Below are positions 52,956 to 60,736 of a stretch of 64,000 bases of DNA, piece by piece (within the stretch, counting starts at the first letter, position 1; each line of letters begins with the position of its first letter). The notes under the pieces were generated by a model, which was not told the origin of the DNA, did no database searches, and saw only the letters and a program-made list of their open reading frames with translations. The position numbers and the translations under genes are program-made. Source of the stretch: Chitinophagales bacterium (lineage in GTDB: Bacteria; Bacteroidota; Bacteroidia; Chitinophagales; JADJOU01). Location of the stretch: contig JAEUUY010000011.1 in the NCBI GenBank assembly GCA_016787225.1, positions 62,001 to 126,000 of the forward strand. The letters are read 5' to 3'.

Positions 52956-53039
52956 ATAAATTTAATGAGAACCTCTCTGTCGATGTCTATATTCATATTC
53001 TGTTTGCGTAAAGTGATATAAAGCAAATTATAAATATCG

Positions 53040-54722
53040 CTACGACCTCTCCACTTTTCCATTAACTTTTAGTTGTATGACCTCTATGCTTTCTAGGCCT
53101 TCATTGTCAACTACTTTGACTGCTATACTATATTTTCCTGCCTTGAATTTTTGTGTGTGCTGACCAATTTTATCTAACAGTATATCCGCACTAAATTTAT
53201 CGTCTTTGTAGTCAAAATCCCACATATAAAATTCGATACCCGCTTCGCTTTCACCCTTAGCAATAAACTCAATTTCTCGAAATCCTTTATCGTCTGTGAC
53301 CAAATCTCTAATCTCTACTGATAGTTTTGGTTTTTTAGCAATAGGGATAATATCTTCTACAGTAACCAATTTGATAATAATATTTTCTTCATTTTTTAAT
53401 CGAGCGACTTCCTGAACTGCGCCTTTGCCGAACGAGAAAGCGATAATGAAACCGACAGGTTTCTTTTCAGCTTTGTTTTTATCGTATAGGTTTTTGTCAT
53501 ATCTCTTTACTGCCGATAAAAAATTATCAACTACATTGCGCCCAATATTATCGCTGCGCTTGACCTGAATAGGTGTGTTCTCTCGTGTCTTGCCATCAAG
53601 ACCAAAATCCCCTCGCTGCTTTGTATTATTAGTACCTCCAAACTGAACTACTATAAAACTCTCGAACTCAAAAGCATCTGTGTATCTGAGTGTATCATAG
53701 TCATATTTATGCAACTGGGTAATAAATGGCTTTGAAAATAAATCTTGCCGATTCTGCATACGAGCCTCAGTGACCTTGATAGCTGCTACAGACTGGTCAA
53801 TGCCTATCCATCTTCGATTTAGCTTATCAGCAACTGCTACAGTAGTACCACCCCCTACAAATGGGTCAAGAATTGTATCTTCTTCATTACTTGCCATTTC
53901 AATTATTCTATGCAATAATGCTTCTGGTTTTTGAGTAGGGTAGCCAATCCTTTCGTTAGACTTAGAGGAAATAACTGATATGTCAGTCCAAATATTTCCT
54001 ACTATGACCCCCTTCATTTCATCGAGATATTTTTTGAAACGAATTCTACCAGAAACGTCTTTTGGAAAAATAAGCAACCCTTGTTCATCAAGTTCTTTCA
54101 TCCTTTCAAATGAAACAGCCCATCCATTTGGATGTGGCTTATATCCTTTGTATTCATAGGTGAGATTTGGTCTTGGATTTGGACTTCGACTATCGACTGA
54201 TTGAAATCTTCTACCTTTCTCGTCCGTATATTTATAAACTTGATTAATATATTCTTCAGAATAATCAGCAAACTGTGGAATATAAATATTCCTATTGGTT
54301 TTTGAATAGTACCATATTGTATCTGATAGAACTGCAAGTTTCTTTTTAGCATCATTATGCGCATTAGTTCTCTGCCAAATAATTTCTCCCTTCAAATTAC
54401 TTTCTCCAAAAATTTTATCAAGAATTTGAACTCTTATGTAAGAATTTGCATGCCAATCGCAATGCAGAAAAATACTGCCCGTAGGTTTTAGTATGCGGTG
54501 CATTTCTATGACTCGTTCTTTGAGCCAAGAAATATAATGGTCTATACCTCCTGAAAATCTATCTTCAAAACTACGCACCTCTCCGCTATCTCCCCAGATA
54601 ACTTCATAGGTTCTATTGCTAAAAAATGGTGGGTCTAGATAGATTAAATCTACAGATTCACTCTCCAAAGTTTTTAGAATCTCTAAATTATCTCCTAATA
54701 TAAGTTTATTGATTGCTTGCAT
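53040..54722 (-). CDS. DNA methyltransferase/Mrr-like nuclease/PKD-like fusion
   Basis: 560 aa. Residues 1-325: N4/N6 amino-methyltransferase of beta order, with motif IV DPPF (30-33) before motif I DPFVGGGTT (286-294); TQKPEALLHRII and WIGIDQS support this. Residues about 350-460: Mrr-like PD-(D/E)xK nuclease, with GDFGLDG (Asp376) and QVK (386-388). Residues about 466-555: a beta-sandwich resembling a PKD domain (FYMWDFDYKDDKF..YSIAVKVVDNEGLESIEV). Such a single chain would both methylate and cleave DNA; the PKD-like tail on a cytoplasmic DNA enzyme is unusual. Its promoter element lies at 54776. Confidence 0.88.
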   Translation of the reverse strand: MQAINKLILGDNLEILKTLESESVDLIYLDPPFFSNRTYEVIWGDSGEVRSFEDRFSGGIDHYISWLKERVIEMHRILKPTGSIFLHCDWHANSYIRVQILDKIFGESNLKGEIIWQRTNAHNDAKKKLAVLSDTIWYYSKTNRNIYIPQFADYSEEYINQVYKYTDEKGRRFQSVDSRSPNPRPNLTYEYKGYKPHPNGWAVSFERMKELDEQGLLIFPKDVSGRIRFKKYLDEMKGVIVGNIWTDISVISSKSNERIGYPTQKPEALLHRIIEMASNEEDTILDPFVGGGTTVAVADKLNRRWIGIDQSVAAIKVTEARMQNRQDLFSKPFITQLHKYDYDTLRYTDAFEFESFIVVQFGGTNNTKQRGDFGLDGKTRENTPIQVKRSDNIGRNVVDNFLSAVKRYDKNLYDKNKAEKKPVGFIIAFSFGKGAVQEVARLKNEENIIIKLVTVEDIIPIAKKPKLSVEIRDLVTDDKGFREIEFIAKGESEAGIEFYMWDFDYKDDKFSADILLDKIGQHTQKFKAGKYSIAVKVVDNEGLESIEVIQLKVNGKVERS

Positions 54723-54775
54723 GTATAATATTGAAGATTAAATGATATTAAATTAATCCGTCCGATATGACTTAG

Positions 54776-54783
54776 CAAAAATA
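54776..54783 (-). promoter_or_regulatory. Promoter -7 element of the methyltransferase-nuclease gene
   Basis: Minus-strand TATTTTTG matches TAnnTTTG. The start would be near 54770, giving a leader of about 48 bases. No -33 consensus. Confidence 0.5.
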
Positions 54784-54819
54784 ATCAAAATAATTAAGTT
54801 AGATTTTTTCATTGATTAT

Positions 54820-54851
54820 AAAAAAAATGCCACCGTTTTTCAACGATGGCA
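54820..54851 (-). terminator. Intrinsic terminator of the gene at 54876
   Basis: Minus-strand stem TGCCATCGTT / AACGGTGGCA (one mismatch), loop GAAA, followed by eight T. Confidence 0.88.
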
Positions 54852-54875
54852 CTGGAAATATTCTATCACTTATAA

Positions 54876-55604
54876 CTACTTCAGATTTCTGAAGGGTAGT
54901 CCTTTGACTTGGGCGTATTCGTCGCTGGTAGCTCCGAATATGGATTTGATATACTTCTTGACACCTAGAGCTATGGGTACAAGTCCTTTTTCATCTGCAT
55001 AGAGAGTCTTATTGCGCGCAATAATAGCATTGCTATAGTCTGCATAGGCAGCCGATACGGCATTATTGGTGGTGATAAGCAGAGACTTTTTTGTATTGAG
55101 GGATGAGATTTTGAGGTCGGCTTCATTGGGATTATAGCTAGGCTCTGAGCTTAGTACTTCAATAAGCCCAGTAAAGTGCTGTATCAACTGGTCTCGAGAT
55201 ACCTGTGAGACACTAATGGTAGTGGGTACTGGTGCATTGGGGTCAGTAGGAGTCTCTACGGCAGTGGCTCTAGAGCCTTGTATTTTTTTGTTGTAGCCTT
55301 TGGCATCGTCTATCAATGCCTTGGGTGCAGAGGTGGCTGAGAGTGCATTGACGAGTCTGGTAGAGAGTGCTCGCAGGTCTTTGAAAGCTGCGATGCGGTC
55401 GTTAATAGCGTTATTAAAAGCAGTGCGCTTGGCGGTAACTAGATTGATTGCTGCATCTGCATTAGTCTCTAAGGCTTGAAGTTCTGAGACCTTATATTCG
55501 GTTCTAGTAGGATTGTAAGCTCCCCCATATCCGAGACAAAAGTCTATGAGTTCATGCAAATAAGCAACATTTTTTGGGTGTCCGATTTCTGATTTTGATG
55601 TCAT
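54876..55604 (-). CDS. Internally duplicated hypothetical protein
   Basis: 242 aa, no signal peptide. Two halves share a pattern: YNPTRTEYKVSELQAL (from about 30) and YNPNEADLKISSLNTK (from about 155), each followed by a long helix with AxxxxxxAIxxR. Helix-rich, probably a coiled-coil duplex. The family is recurrent in Bacteroidota as far as I recall, without known function. It is higher in GC than its neighbours and has a strong terminator. Confidence 0.75.
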   Translation of the reverse strand: MTSKSEIGHPKNVAYLHELIDFCLGYGGAYNPTRTEYKVSELQALETNADAAINLVTAKRTAFNNAINDRIAAFKDLRALSTRLVNALSATSAPKALIDDAKGYNKKIQGSRATAVETPTDPNAPVPTTISVSQVSRDQLIQHFTGLIEVLSSEPSYNPNEADLKISSLNTKKSLLITTNNAVSAAYADYSNAIIARNKTLYADEKGLVPIALGVKKYIKSIFGATSDEYAQVKGLPFRNLK

Positions 55605-55657
55605 AACTATAAAATTTAGATTGTTAACATCTAGATAACGGAGCGAGTAAAAAAATA

Positions 55658-55687
55658 TTGATTAAGGCAATTTTCTTTTTATATTTG
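55658..55687 (+). promoter_or_regulatory. Consensus promoter of a candidate small RNA
   Basis: TTG (55658-55660), exactly 19 bases, TATATTTG (55680-55687). Perfect match to TTG-N19-TAnnTTTG, with no gene downstream on the plus strand before the terminator at 55753-55788. Confidence 0.8.
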
Positions 55688-55691
55688 CATC

Positions 55692-55788
55692 AGGTTTTCA
55701 TAGTATCGTCAACAATGACGAGATTATGTTAGTTTTGTTTTCATAGTATTTTGGAGTTCGGTTCCCCCTACCGAACTCCTTTTTTTTT
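55692..55788 (+). ncRNA. Candidate small RNA, about 95 nt
   Basis: Bounded by the consensus promoter and a strong intrinsic terminator. Contains a 13-base direct repeat GTTTTCATAGTAT at 55694-55706 and 55737-55749. The only reading frames are 5-6 codons long. Lies between two minus-strand genes, so it is antisense to neither coding region. Function unknown. Confidence 0.6.
55753..55788 (+). terminator. Intrinsic terminator of the candidate small RNA
   Basis: Perfect 10-bp stem GGAGTTCGGT / ACCGAACTCC, loop TCCCCCT, then nine T. Confidence 0.93.
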
Positions 55789-55792
55789 GCAT

Positions 55793-55820
55793 AAAAAAAG
55801 CCTAGCTGCGAGGCTAGGCT
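55793..55820 (-). terminator. Intrinsic terminator of the surface-protein operon
   Basis: Minus-strand stem AGCCTAGC / GCTAGGCT with a 6-base loop, then seven T. It is placed back to back with the terminator at 55753-55788. Confidence 0.92.
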
Positions 55821-55842
55821 GTGTATAATACATACCTATTTT

Positions 55843-57177
55843 TTATGGCTTAGGGCAGGTATTAATGATTTCAAACTCTCCACCTGCTAAGACTTCAAAT
55901 CCCCCAAAAATCTCTGTAGTTTGTGACGCTATCACTTTACGATTAGTCCCTCCTAACACTCTGAGATTAGGCGAACATAGTCTATTGAGATTGACTCTTC
56001 TGCCATAGTGGGCTATTCTATTCGCTATCCAAGAGCAGTAGTTGCGATCTATTCTTTGCTCACTTTCTACCAACCATCGGCTTGCATTGCCTTGTATGAT
56101 GTTTCCATTATGGGTATACGTGCCCGTAAAGGTTAGAAAATAATGCATAAGTTCGATCTGCATAGGGCTCATTGCATGATTATGGTCATAATCCATAGTA
56201 TTATTTGACCACCATGTAGGGTGTAATGTTCTTAATGAATCATTACGCTCCCCAGGATGAATAGGTGCTAATAGGGTATCTGTCATATACCATGCCGATG
56301 GTGTTTCATTATTAGGAATTCCATCATCACATGTTGTATCTATATTGGTAGCTCCAAAAATTCTGATAGTAGGGCATAATGGACCATTATTATAACGGAC
56401 GGTATGACTGAGCGATAGCGAATGCCCAAGTTCATGCTCCCAAGTTTTAATTTCTCCATCCCAGAACCAATCTCTCGGATGGTTTTTATTGATACCAGAA
56501 GAAGCAAAAAATGAAAAATACTTCGCATAGCTACCCATTTTAACAATAGGGCCTCCCCAGCCGCCACCGCCATAAGTATTTTTAAAAACCCATACGCCAG
56601 GTGAAGGATTCTCAGGAAATATACCAACCCCATGTATAAACACATGAACGACACTATCTATAGGACCTAGTCTCTGAGCGGCTAGATCTGTTTCTGTTGG
56701 CTGCCTTTCTAGCCAACCTCCAGCACCATCCGATGCGGTATCCATCTCGCGATTTATTCTGGAATTTCGAATATAATAAATACCCTCGATGACGAACTGA
56801 ATATCTTTGTGATTGACTGGGATATTATTGTTCGGAGGGATTCGCAGTTTGACATTTAAGTTATACCTATGATTGACCTCTCGCACCATATCATAGGCAA
56901 AGTCCTTACCAGAATAACTATTCCCTAATCCATCTCCCTGTGCATTAAAGTTCTTAAGTCCATTATCATCTTGCATAAAATAAATATTGAGCCTAACTAT
57001 TTTTTTGTCACACTCTGTACCTGATTTTAATCGAGGGTACTCTCGCATCTGATTAAGCAGATGCTGCCGAAAAAAGCGGAAACCAGGAGGATGAACCTCT
57101 CTACAGGTATTCTGAGCATCTAGAATAATTAGGCAAGTGAAAAAACTTGCAGCCATTGATATTAATTTTTTATGCAT
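55843..57177 (-). CDS. Secreted metzincin-type metalloprotease
   Basis: 444 aa with signal peptide (KLISMAASFFTCLIILDAQ). Zinc site HELGHSLSLSH (HExxHxxxxxH), and a downstream Met-turn-like NTMDYDHNHAMSPMQ suggest a pappalysin/M43-like metzincin. A DGIPNNETPSAWYM segment and several Cys pairs lie between. The C-terminus (FEVLAGGEFEIINTCPKP) lacks a clear T9SS domain, unlike two other proteins in its operon. Last gene of the operon. Confidence 0.85.
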   Translation of the reverse strand: MHKKLISMAASFFTCLIILDAQNTCREVHPPGFRFFRQHLLNQMREYPRLKSGTECDKKIVRLNIYFMQDDNGLKNFNAQGDGLGNSYSGKDFAYDMVREVNHRYNLNVKLRIPPNNNIPVNHKDIQFVIEGIYYIRNSRINREMDTASDGAGGWLERQPTETDLAAQRLGPIDSVVHVFIHGVGIFPENPSPGVWVFKNTYGGGGWGGPIVKMGSYAKYFSFFASSGINKNHPRDWFWDGEIKTWEHELGHSLSLSHTVRYNNGPLCPTIRIFGATNIDTTCDDGIPNNETPSAWYMTDTLLAPIHPGERNDSLRTLHPTWWSNNTMDYDHNHAMSPMQIELMHYFLTFTGTYTHNGNIIQGNASRWLVESEQRIDRNYCSWIANRIAHYGRRVNLNRLCSPNLRVLGGTNRKVIASQTTEIFGGFEVLAGGEFEIINTCPKP

Positions 57178-57188
57178 AATCTTTTTAT

Positions 57189-58193
57189 TTAATTTTTAAC
57201 GAATTTTTGACGACCTAGAACTTCTGATTTATTCTGAATACATATATAATAGGTACTAGGAGGTAAGTGAGAAATATCTAGACTCGCAGATTGATGAAAT
57301 TTGTCAGAGGAAATATATTTCCCCTGGCTATCATAGATAATATAGAGCAATTCTTCCGAATTATCCGATTGTACAAACAACTGATCTTTGGCAGGATTAG
57401 GATAGATTTTCAAACCTGGTCTATCTGAACCCTGTATAGACATATAAGCATTTCTCAGCCAGCAGAAACCAGAATAAAATATGTAGCTTCCTAGATTCGG
57501 ATCATAATAACAATCAAAATGCTGAGGCGATACTCTTGGTTGATTAAAATTTGGATTGTTACATCGACATGTAGCATTATGAACCAAATACTTATGATAA
57601 TTGAAATTGTTAGACCTGATTAAATATGAGAATGTTATTGCCTTGTATGGCATGAATTCAGCTAATGTATCTTTCGACACATATTTTCCCCAACTAAAGT
57701 ATGAGGCATTGCTTGAATATATCTTCATTTTATATTTTGCTGAAGTACCGAAACCATTCATAATTTTATAATAAACAGTATCTAATCTGACCCAGACGGT
57801 ATCATTGGGGTCACAGCTTCTATATGGATAAATGGTATCACCCACCAATTCTCTATCCACATAGTAGACTTCTTTTTTTTCCTTGCGGCAATATTCAAAA
57901 ACAGTATCTCCGACTGTAGATATAAAATAACTGCCCAATAAGACCTCGGATCGATTTTCAAAAGTGGGTCTTACCTGAAGGTCGAAGACATCAAACACCT
58001 TGTACCTATGATTGCGAACAGTTGTATCTCTTTCATGCGCTATTCTCACACAAAAATACTCGCCACCGATAGTCTGGTCACAATACAACCAATTAGCGCC
58101 TATAGGTGCCCATTCTTTAAATTCTTGCTGAGCGACAGTAGAACTATTGATACCAATGAAACTTATTAGAAATAATAATCTTAGATTCTTCAT
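57189..58193 (-). CDS. Secreted protein with T9SS sorting domain
   Basis: 334 aa. Signal peptide (LRLLFLISFIGINSSTVAQQ), a mature region with many Cys and aromatic residues (WAPIGANWLYCDQTIGGEYF), and a type A sorting domain (KIYPNPAKDQLFVQSDN..STYYICIQN..GRQKFVKN). Likely surface exposed. Function of the body unknown. Eleven bases upstream of the metzincin gene. Confidence 0.82.
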   Translation of the reverse strand: MKNLRLLFLISFIGINSSTVAQQEFKEWAPIGANWLYCDQTIGGEYFCVRIAHERDTTVRNHRYKVFDVFDLQVRPTFENRSEVLLGSYFISTVGDTVFEYCRKEKKEVYYVDRELVGDTIYPYRSCDPNDTVWVRLDTVYYKIMNGFGTSAKYKMKIYSSNASYFSWGKYVSKDTLAEFMPYKAITFSYLIRSNNFNYHKYLVHNATCRCNNPNFNQPRVSPQHFDCYYDPNLGSYIFYSGFCWLRNAYMSIQGSDRPGLKIYPNPAKDQLFVQSDNSEELLYIIYDSQGKYISSDKFHQSASLDISHLPPSTYYICIQNKSEVLGRQKFVKN

Positions 58194-58201
58194 ATTTATT
58201 T

Positions 58202-58681
58202 CTATTTAATTTTTTTACCTTTAATTGTCCATCCAAAACTACCAAAGGGATTTAATACGAATTTTAGACTTTCTTGCTCAAAATAATAGTCCGAAAAGGA
58301 TAATTTATTCTCAAATTGAAAATCTCCATTGACCATATTAATACTTGTAGGACTATATGAATTAGATATTGGAATCGTATCATGTCCCCAATAGACTAAA
58401 AACTGGTGTGAACTATCCGATTTGACTACACTGCCTCGAGATGTATAATTTTTAAATACATGCGTGTATCTGTAGTTACAAACAAACCCCGGAGCATGAT
58501 TCGTTCTAATTGTATCTATTTCAAACTCGAGATAATGATTCACTATATCAAAATTATACGCTCCTACAAGATTATCTCGAGGGTCTGATGGCTTCTGATC
58601 TTGAATTATATCTTTACTGCAAGAAATATAAAATAAGAGCGCTAGAATGACAGCGAGAAGAGAGAAAGCTCTTTTATTCAT
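58202..58681 (-). CDS. Small lipoprotein of unknown function
   Basis: 159 aa; lipobox FYISC gives Cys21. Beta-rich body (AYNFDIVNHYLEFEIDTIRTN..GHDTIPISN..GSFGWTIKG). Not recognised. It lies between two T9SS proteins with spacing of 8 and 1 bases. Confidence 0.75.
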   Translation of the reverse strand: MNKRAFSLLAVILALLFYISCSKDIIQDQKPSDPRDNLVGAYNFDIVNHYLEFEIDTIRTNHAPGFVCNYRYTHVFKNYTSRGSVVKSDSSHQFLVYWGHDTIPISNSYSPTSINMVNGDFQFENKLSFSDYYFEQESLKFVLNPFGSFGWTIKGKKIK

Positions 58682-58682
58682 A

Positions 58683-59768
58683 CTATTGTTCTTTTAAAAA
58701 CATTTTTGAATCTTTGACACTACCATTGATTTTGAGCGTATAGATGTAATATCCTTGGGTTAGACCAGAACCATTATAGAGCACACTGCCTAAGCCTGTG
58801 CCATCACTGAGGGTTATGGTAGACTGTAGCACTCCCATAATGTTTCTCACTTCTATAATAGCTGAGGTCACAGCCGTCGTCTCATCTATAAAATATGTGA
58901 TGGTCGTAGTGCCATCGAAAGGATTGGGCGTATTTTGAAACAATCGAGACCGAGACTGACCAATGGTATCGATAGATCGTCCCTGCCAGTTGATAATCTC
59001 TTGGCGCAAATCTTGTATCGTCTGCTGCTGCTCCTGAATAGCTTTGATCAATATAGGGACTAATTCTACATAATTGATAGCCTCTAAATTTTCTTTTACA
59101 GTACCTACAATATTGGGGAACTGAACCTTGACATCCTGTGCTATTAGACCATAGTGCTTGGGTTCATTTTCAGTAGGTATTGGTAGATGAAAGTCTGCCT
59201 TTATCGTGGAGTCCTTTATATCTATACTATCTGTAAGTGGTATATCCGAGTTTGATCTTTCTTTGGTATAATTATACATTTTCGGCTCTAGAGCGAGAAC
59301 TTTAGTTAATACCGTAGGTAGATTTTCAATATTGGTCTTGATACTCACATCGCTCCAAGTGTACCAGCCGTGAGAGATGGCATTGCCCTCTATCTGTAGC
59401 CTAAAATTGCTAATAGTTCTTCTCAGCCACCACGCATAGGACGATACAGGGACAGAAATCGAATACCAATCGATTGGACGCATGTTTATGCCCACAAAAC
59501 CTCCGTCAGAGATAAACATTTTATAGTTTCCAGAGTTCCAAGTATTCCATGGTCTCCAGAAATTAAGACCACTATTCCAATGCTCGATAGACCACGCACC
59601 ATTATTCGGATTAGCAGATGCCCTGCCAAAGGTTAGGTATCTATAATCATTATACCCTAGCATAATGGCTGCGTCACTTGTGTTTTGTCGTCTTACCTGA
59701 AAAGCGCCCACTTGGGCGGATAACTTGCATAATGATATTGTTATGAGTAATAATATTATTTTTTTCAT
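58683..59768 (-). CDS. Tail-fibre/S74-chaperone-like T9SS protein
   Basis: 361 aa. Signal peptide (KKIILLLITISLCKLSAQ), an N-terminal beta-rich region, an intramolecular-chaperone-like segment of the S74 type (SDVSIKTNIENLPTVLTKVL..KHYGLIAQDVKVQFP..NYVELVPILIKAIQEQQQ), and a type A sorting domain (NTPNPFDGTTTITYFI..GYYIYTLKINGS). First gene of the operon. Downstream of the structured element at 59927-60115. Confidence 0.85.
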   Translation of the reverse strand: MKKIILLLITISLCKLSAQVGAFQVRRQNTSDAAIMLGYNDYRYLTFGRASANPNNGAWSIEHWNSGLNFWRPWNTWNSGNYKMFISDGGFVGINMRPIDWYSISVPVSSYAWWLRRTISNFRLQIEGNAISHGWYTWSDVSIKTNIENLPTVLTKVLALEPKMYNYTKERSNSDIPLTDSIDIKDSTIKADFHLPIPTENEPKHYGLIAQDVKVQFPNIVGTVKENLEAINYVELVPILIKAIQEQQQTIQDLRQEIINWQGRSIDTIGQSRSRLFQNTPNPFDGTTTITYFIDETTAVTSAIIEVRNIMGVLQSTITLSDGTGLGSVLYNGSGLTQGYYIYTLKINGSVKDSKMFLKEQ

Positions 59769-59926
59769 ATGATTTGAATTTAAGAGTTTATTAATTTGAT
59801 TTTATATGCAAAGGCATTCAAGCCAATGGCTGGTATTTAGTAGCAAAAACTGTAAAGAACCTCATATCAATATTGCATCGTATGATTGAGTACTCATTGG
59901 CTCCGGATCTGCGAGTAAAACATGAT
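59769..59926. other. Leader region upstream of the surface operon
   Basis: 158 bases between the first operon gene and the structured element; contains no gene that I can support. If the minus-strand promoter at 60194 is used, this is part of a leader of about 420 bases. Confidence 0.55.
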
Positions 59927-60115
59927 TAAAAATATAAAGAAGGGTGTGGAGCCATGCCTGAATTACTAACCGTGATAGGTATCGGAAACCTGGAGAACTA
60001 ATAAAACAAGCAAGGACACACCCCGAAGGGTAGTCTTGCCCGTCTCCTCGTCCTCCTTATAAAATTTCCGATTTTATCACGGAGAGGAAAGTCGTGCGAC
60101 CGTTTTATATTTTTA
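59927..60115. ncRNA. Candidate large structured RNA element
   Basis: Bounded by a perfect 12-bp inverted repeat TAAAAATATAAA (59927-59938) / TTTATATTTTTA (60104-60115). Inside, CCGTGATA (59970-59977) pairs TATCACGG (60075-60082) over 97 bases; AGGT-ACCT and CAAGGAC-GTCTTG with an inner CCC-CGAA-GGG hairpin also form; GGGTGTG (59942-59948) can pair CACACCC (60017-60023), excluding the CCC-GGG hairpin. The interior is GC-rich against AT-rich surroundings. No known RNA class fits. Strand not certain: it could be a leader of the minus-strand operon or an independent RNA. Confidence 0.55.
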
Positions 60116-60193
60116 CGTTTTTTCTAGTTTAAATCATATGTTTAAGTTTAAAAGGTGAATGAATCTTATCCCTTTCATTTATTCCTTTCTCTG

Positions 60194-60201
60194 CAAAGAT
60201 A
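60194..60201 (-). promoter_or_regulatory. Possible promoter of the structured leader and surface operon
   Basis: Minus-strand TATCTTTG matches TAnnTTTG. No well-spaced -33 TTG. Transcription from here would pass through the element at 59927-60115 into the gene at 59768. Confidence 0.45.
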
Positions 60202-60262
60202 TATTAAAAAAATGACAATTATGTAAAGAAAATTATCTATAGAAGTCAAAATTGATTTTTCT

Positions 60263-60270
60263 TACCTTTG
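60263..60270 (+). promoter_or_regulatory. Promoter -7 element of the RidA gene
   Basis: TACCTTTG matches TAnnTTTG, 18 bases before the ATG at 60289. It overlaps a TTG that could be mistaken for an earlier start. Confidence 0.6.
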
Positions 60271-60288
60271 CTAATCAAGAATTACAAT

Positions 60289-60708
60289 ATGTCAGAAAAT
60301 AATCCCATACTCACAGACAAGGCCGCTAAACCGCTCGGTCTATATCCGCATTCCCGAAAGGTAGGAAACCTTTTATTCCTTAGTGGAATTGGTCCTCGTA
60401 AAGCAGGAACAGATGAAATACCAGGATTGAAGCTGGATAAATATGGTAATTATTTAGAATTTGATTTTGAGGCCCAAGTGCGCTCTGTTTTTGACAATGT
60501 GAAAACGGTACTGGAAGAGAGCGGGTCTTCATGGGATAAATTAGTAGATGTCACGGTATTTCTAGTCAATATGAAACGGGACTTTCATATCTATAACAAG
60601 ATCTACGCTGAATACTTTAAAGATGCGATGCCATGTAGAACCACCGTAGAGGTATCATCCCTGCCGAGTTCTATTTCGATAGAATTGAAATGCATGGCGA
60701 CTATTTAG
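60289..60708 (+). CDS. RidA/YjgF family enamine/imine deaminase
   Basis: 139 aa from ATG 60289. RidA signatures: GNLLFLSGIGPRKAGT, FEAQVRSVFDNVKTVLEESGSSWDKLVDVTVFLVNMKRDF, and PCRTTVEVSSLPSSISIELKCMA with the catalytic Arg. It probably clears reactive enamines. Monocistronic with a 28-base gap before comEC. Confidence 0.92.
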   Translation: MSENNPILTDKAAKPLGLYPHSRKVGNLLFLSGIGPRKAGTDEIPGLKLDKYGNYLEFDFEAQVRSVFDNVKTVLEESGSSWDKLVDVTVFLVNMKRDFHIYNKIYAEYFKDAMPCRTTVEVSSLPSSISIELKCMATI

Positions 60709-60736
60709 TCGTTTGCCAATTGTTTAACCATACATT

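Noticed and set aside
59927-60115. Assignment of the structured element to RNase P RNA, tmRNA, SRP RNA or a known riboswitch
   Set aside because: A GAGGAAAGTC stretch recalls RNase P, but the partner helix is missing and the length is wrong; there is no tRNA-like end with CCA, no SRP tetraloop motif, and no recognised aptamer core.
60268-60288. Earlier TTG start for the RidA gene
   Set aside because: It overlaps the -7 element TACCTTTG; ATG 60289 fits RidA length.
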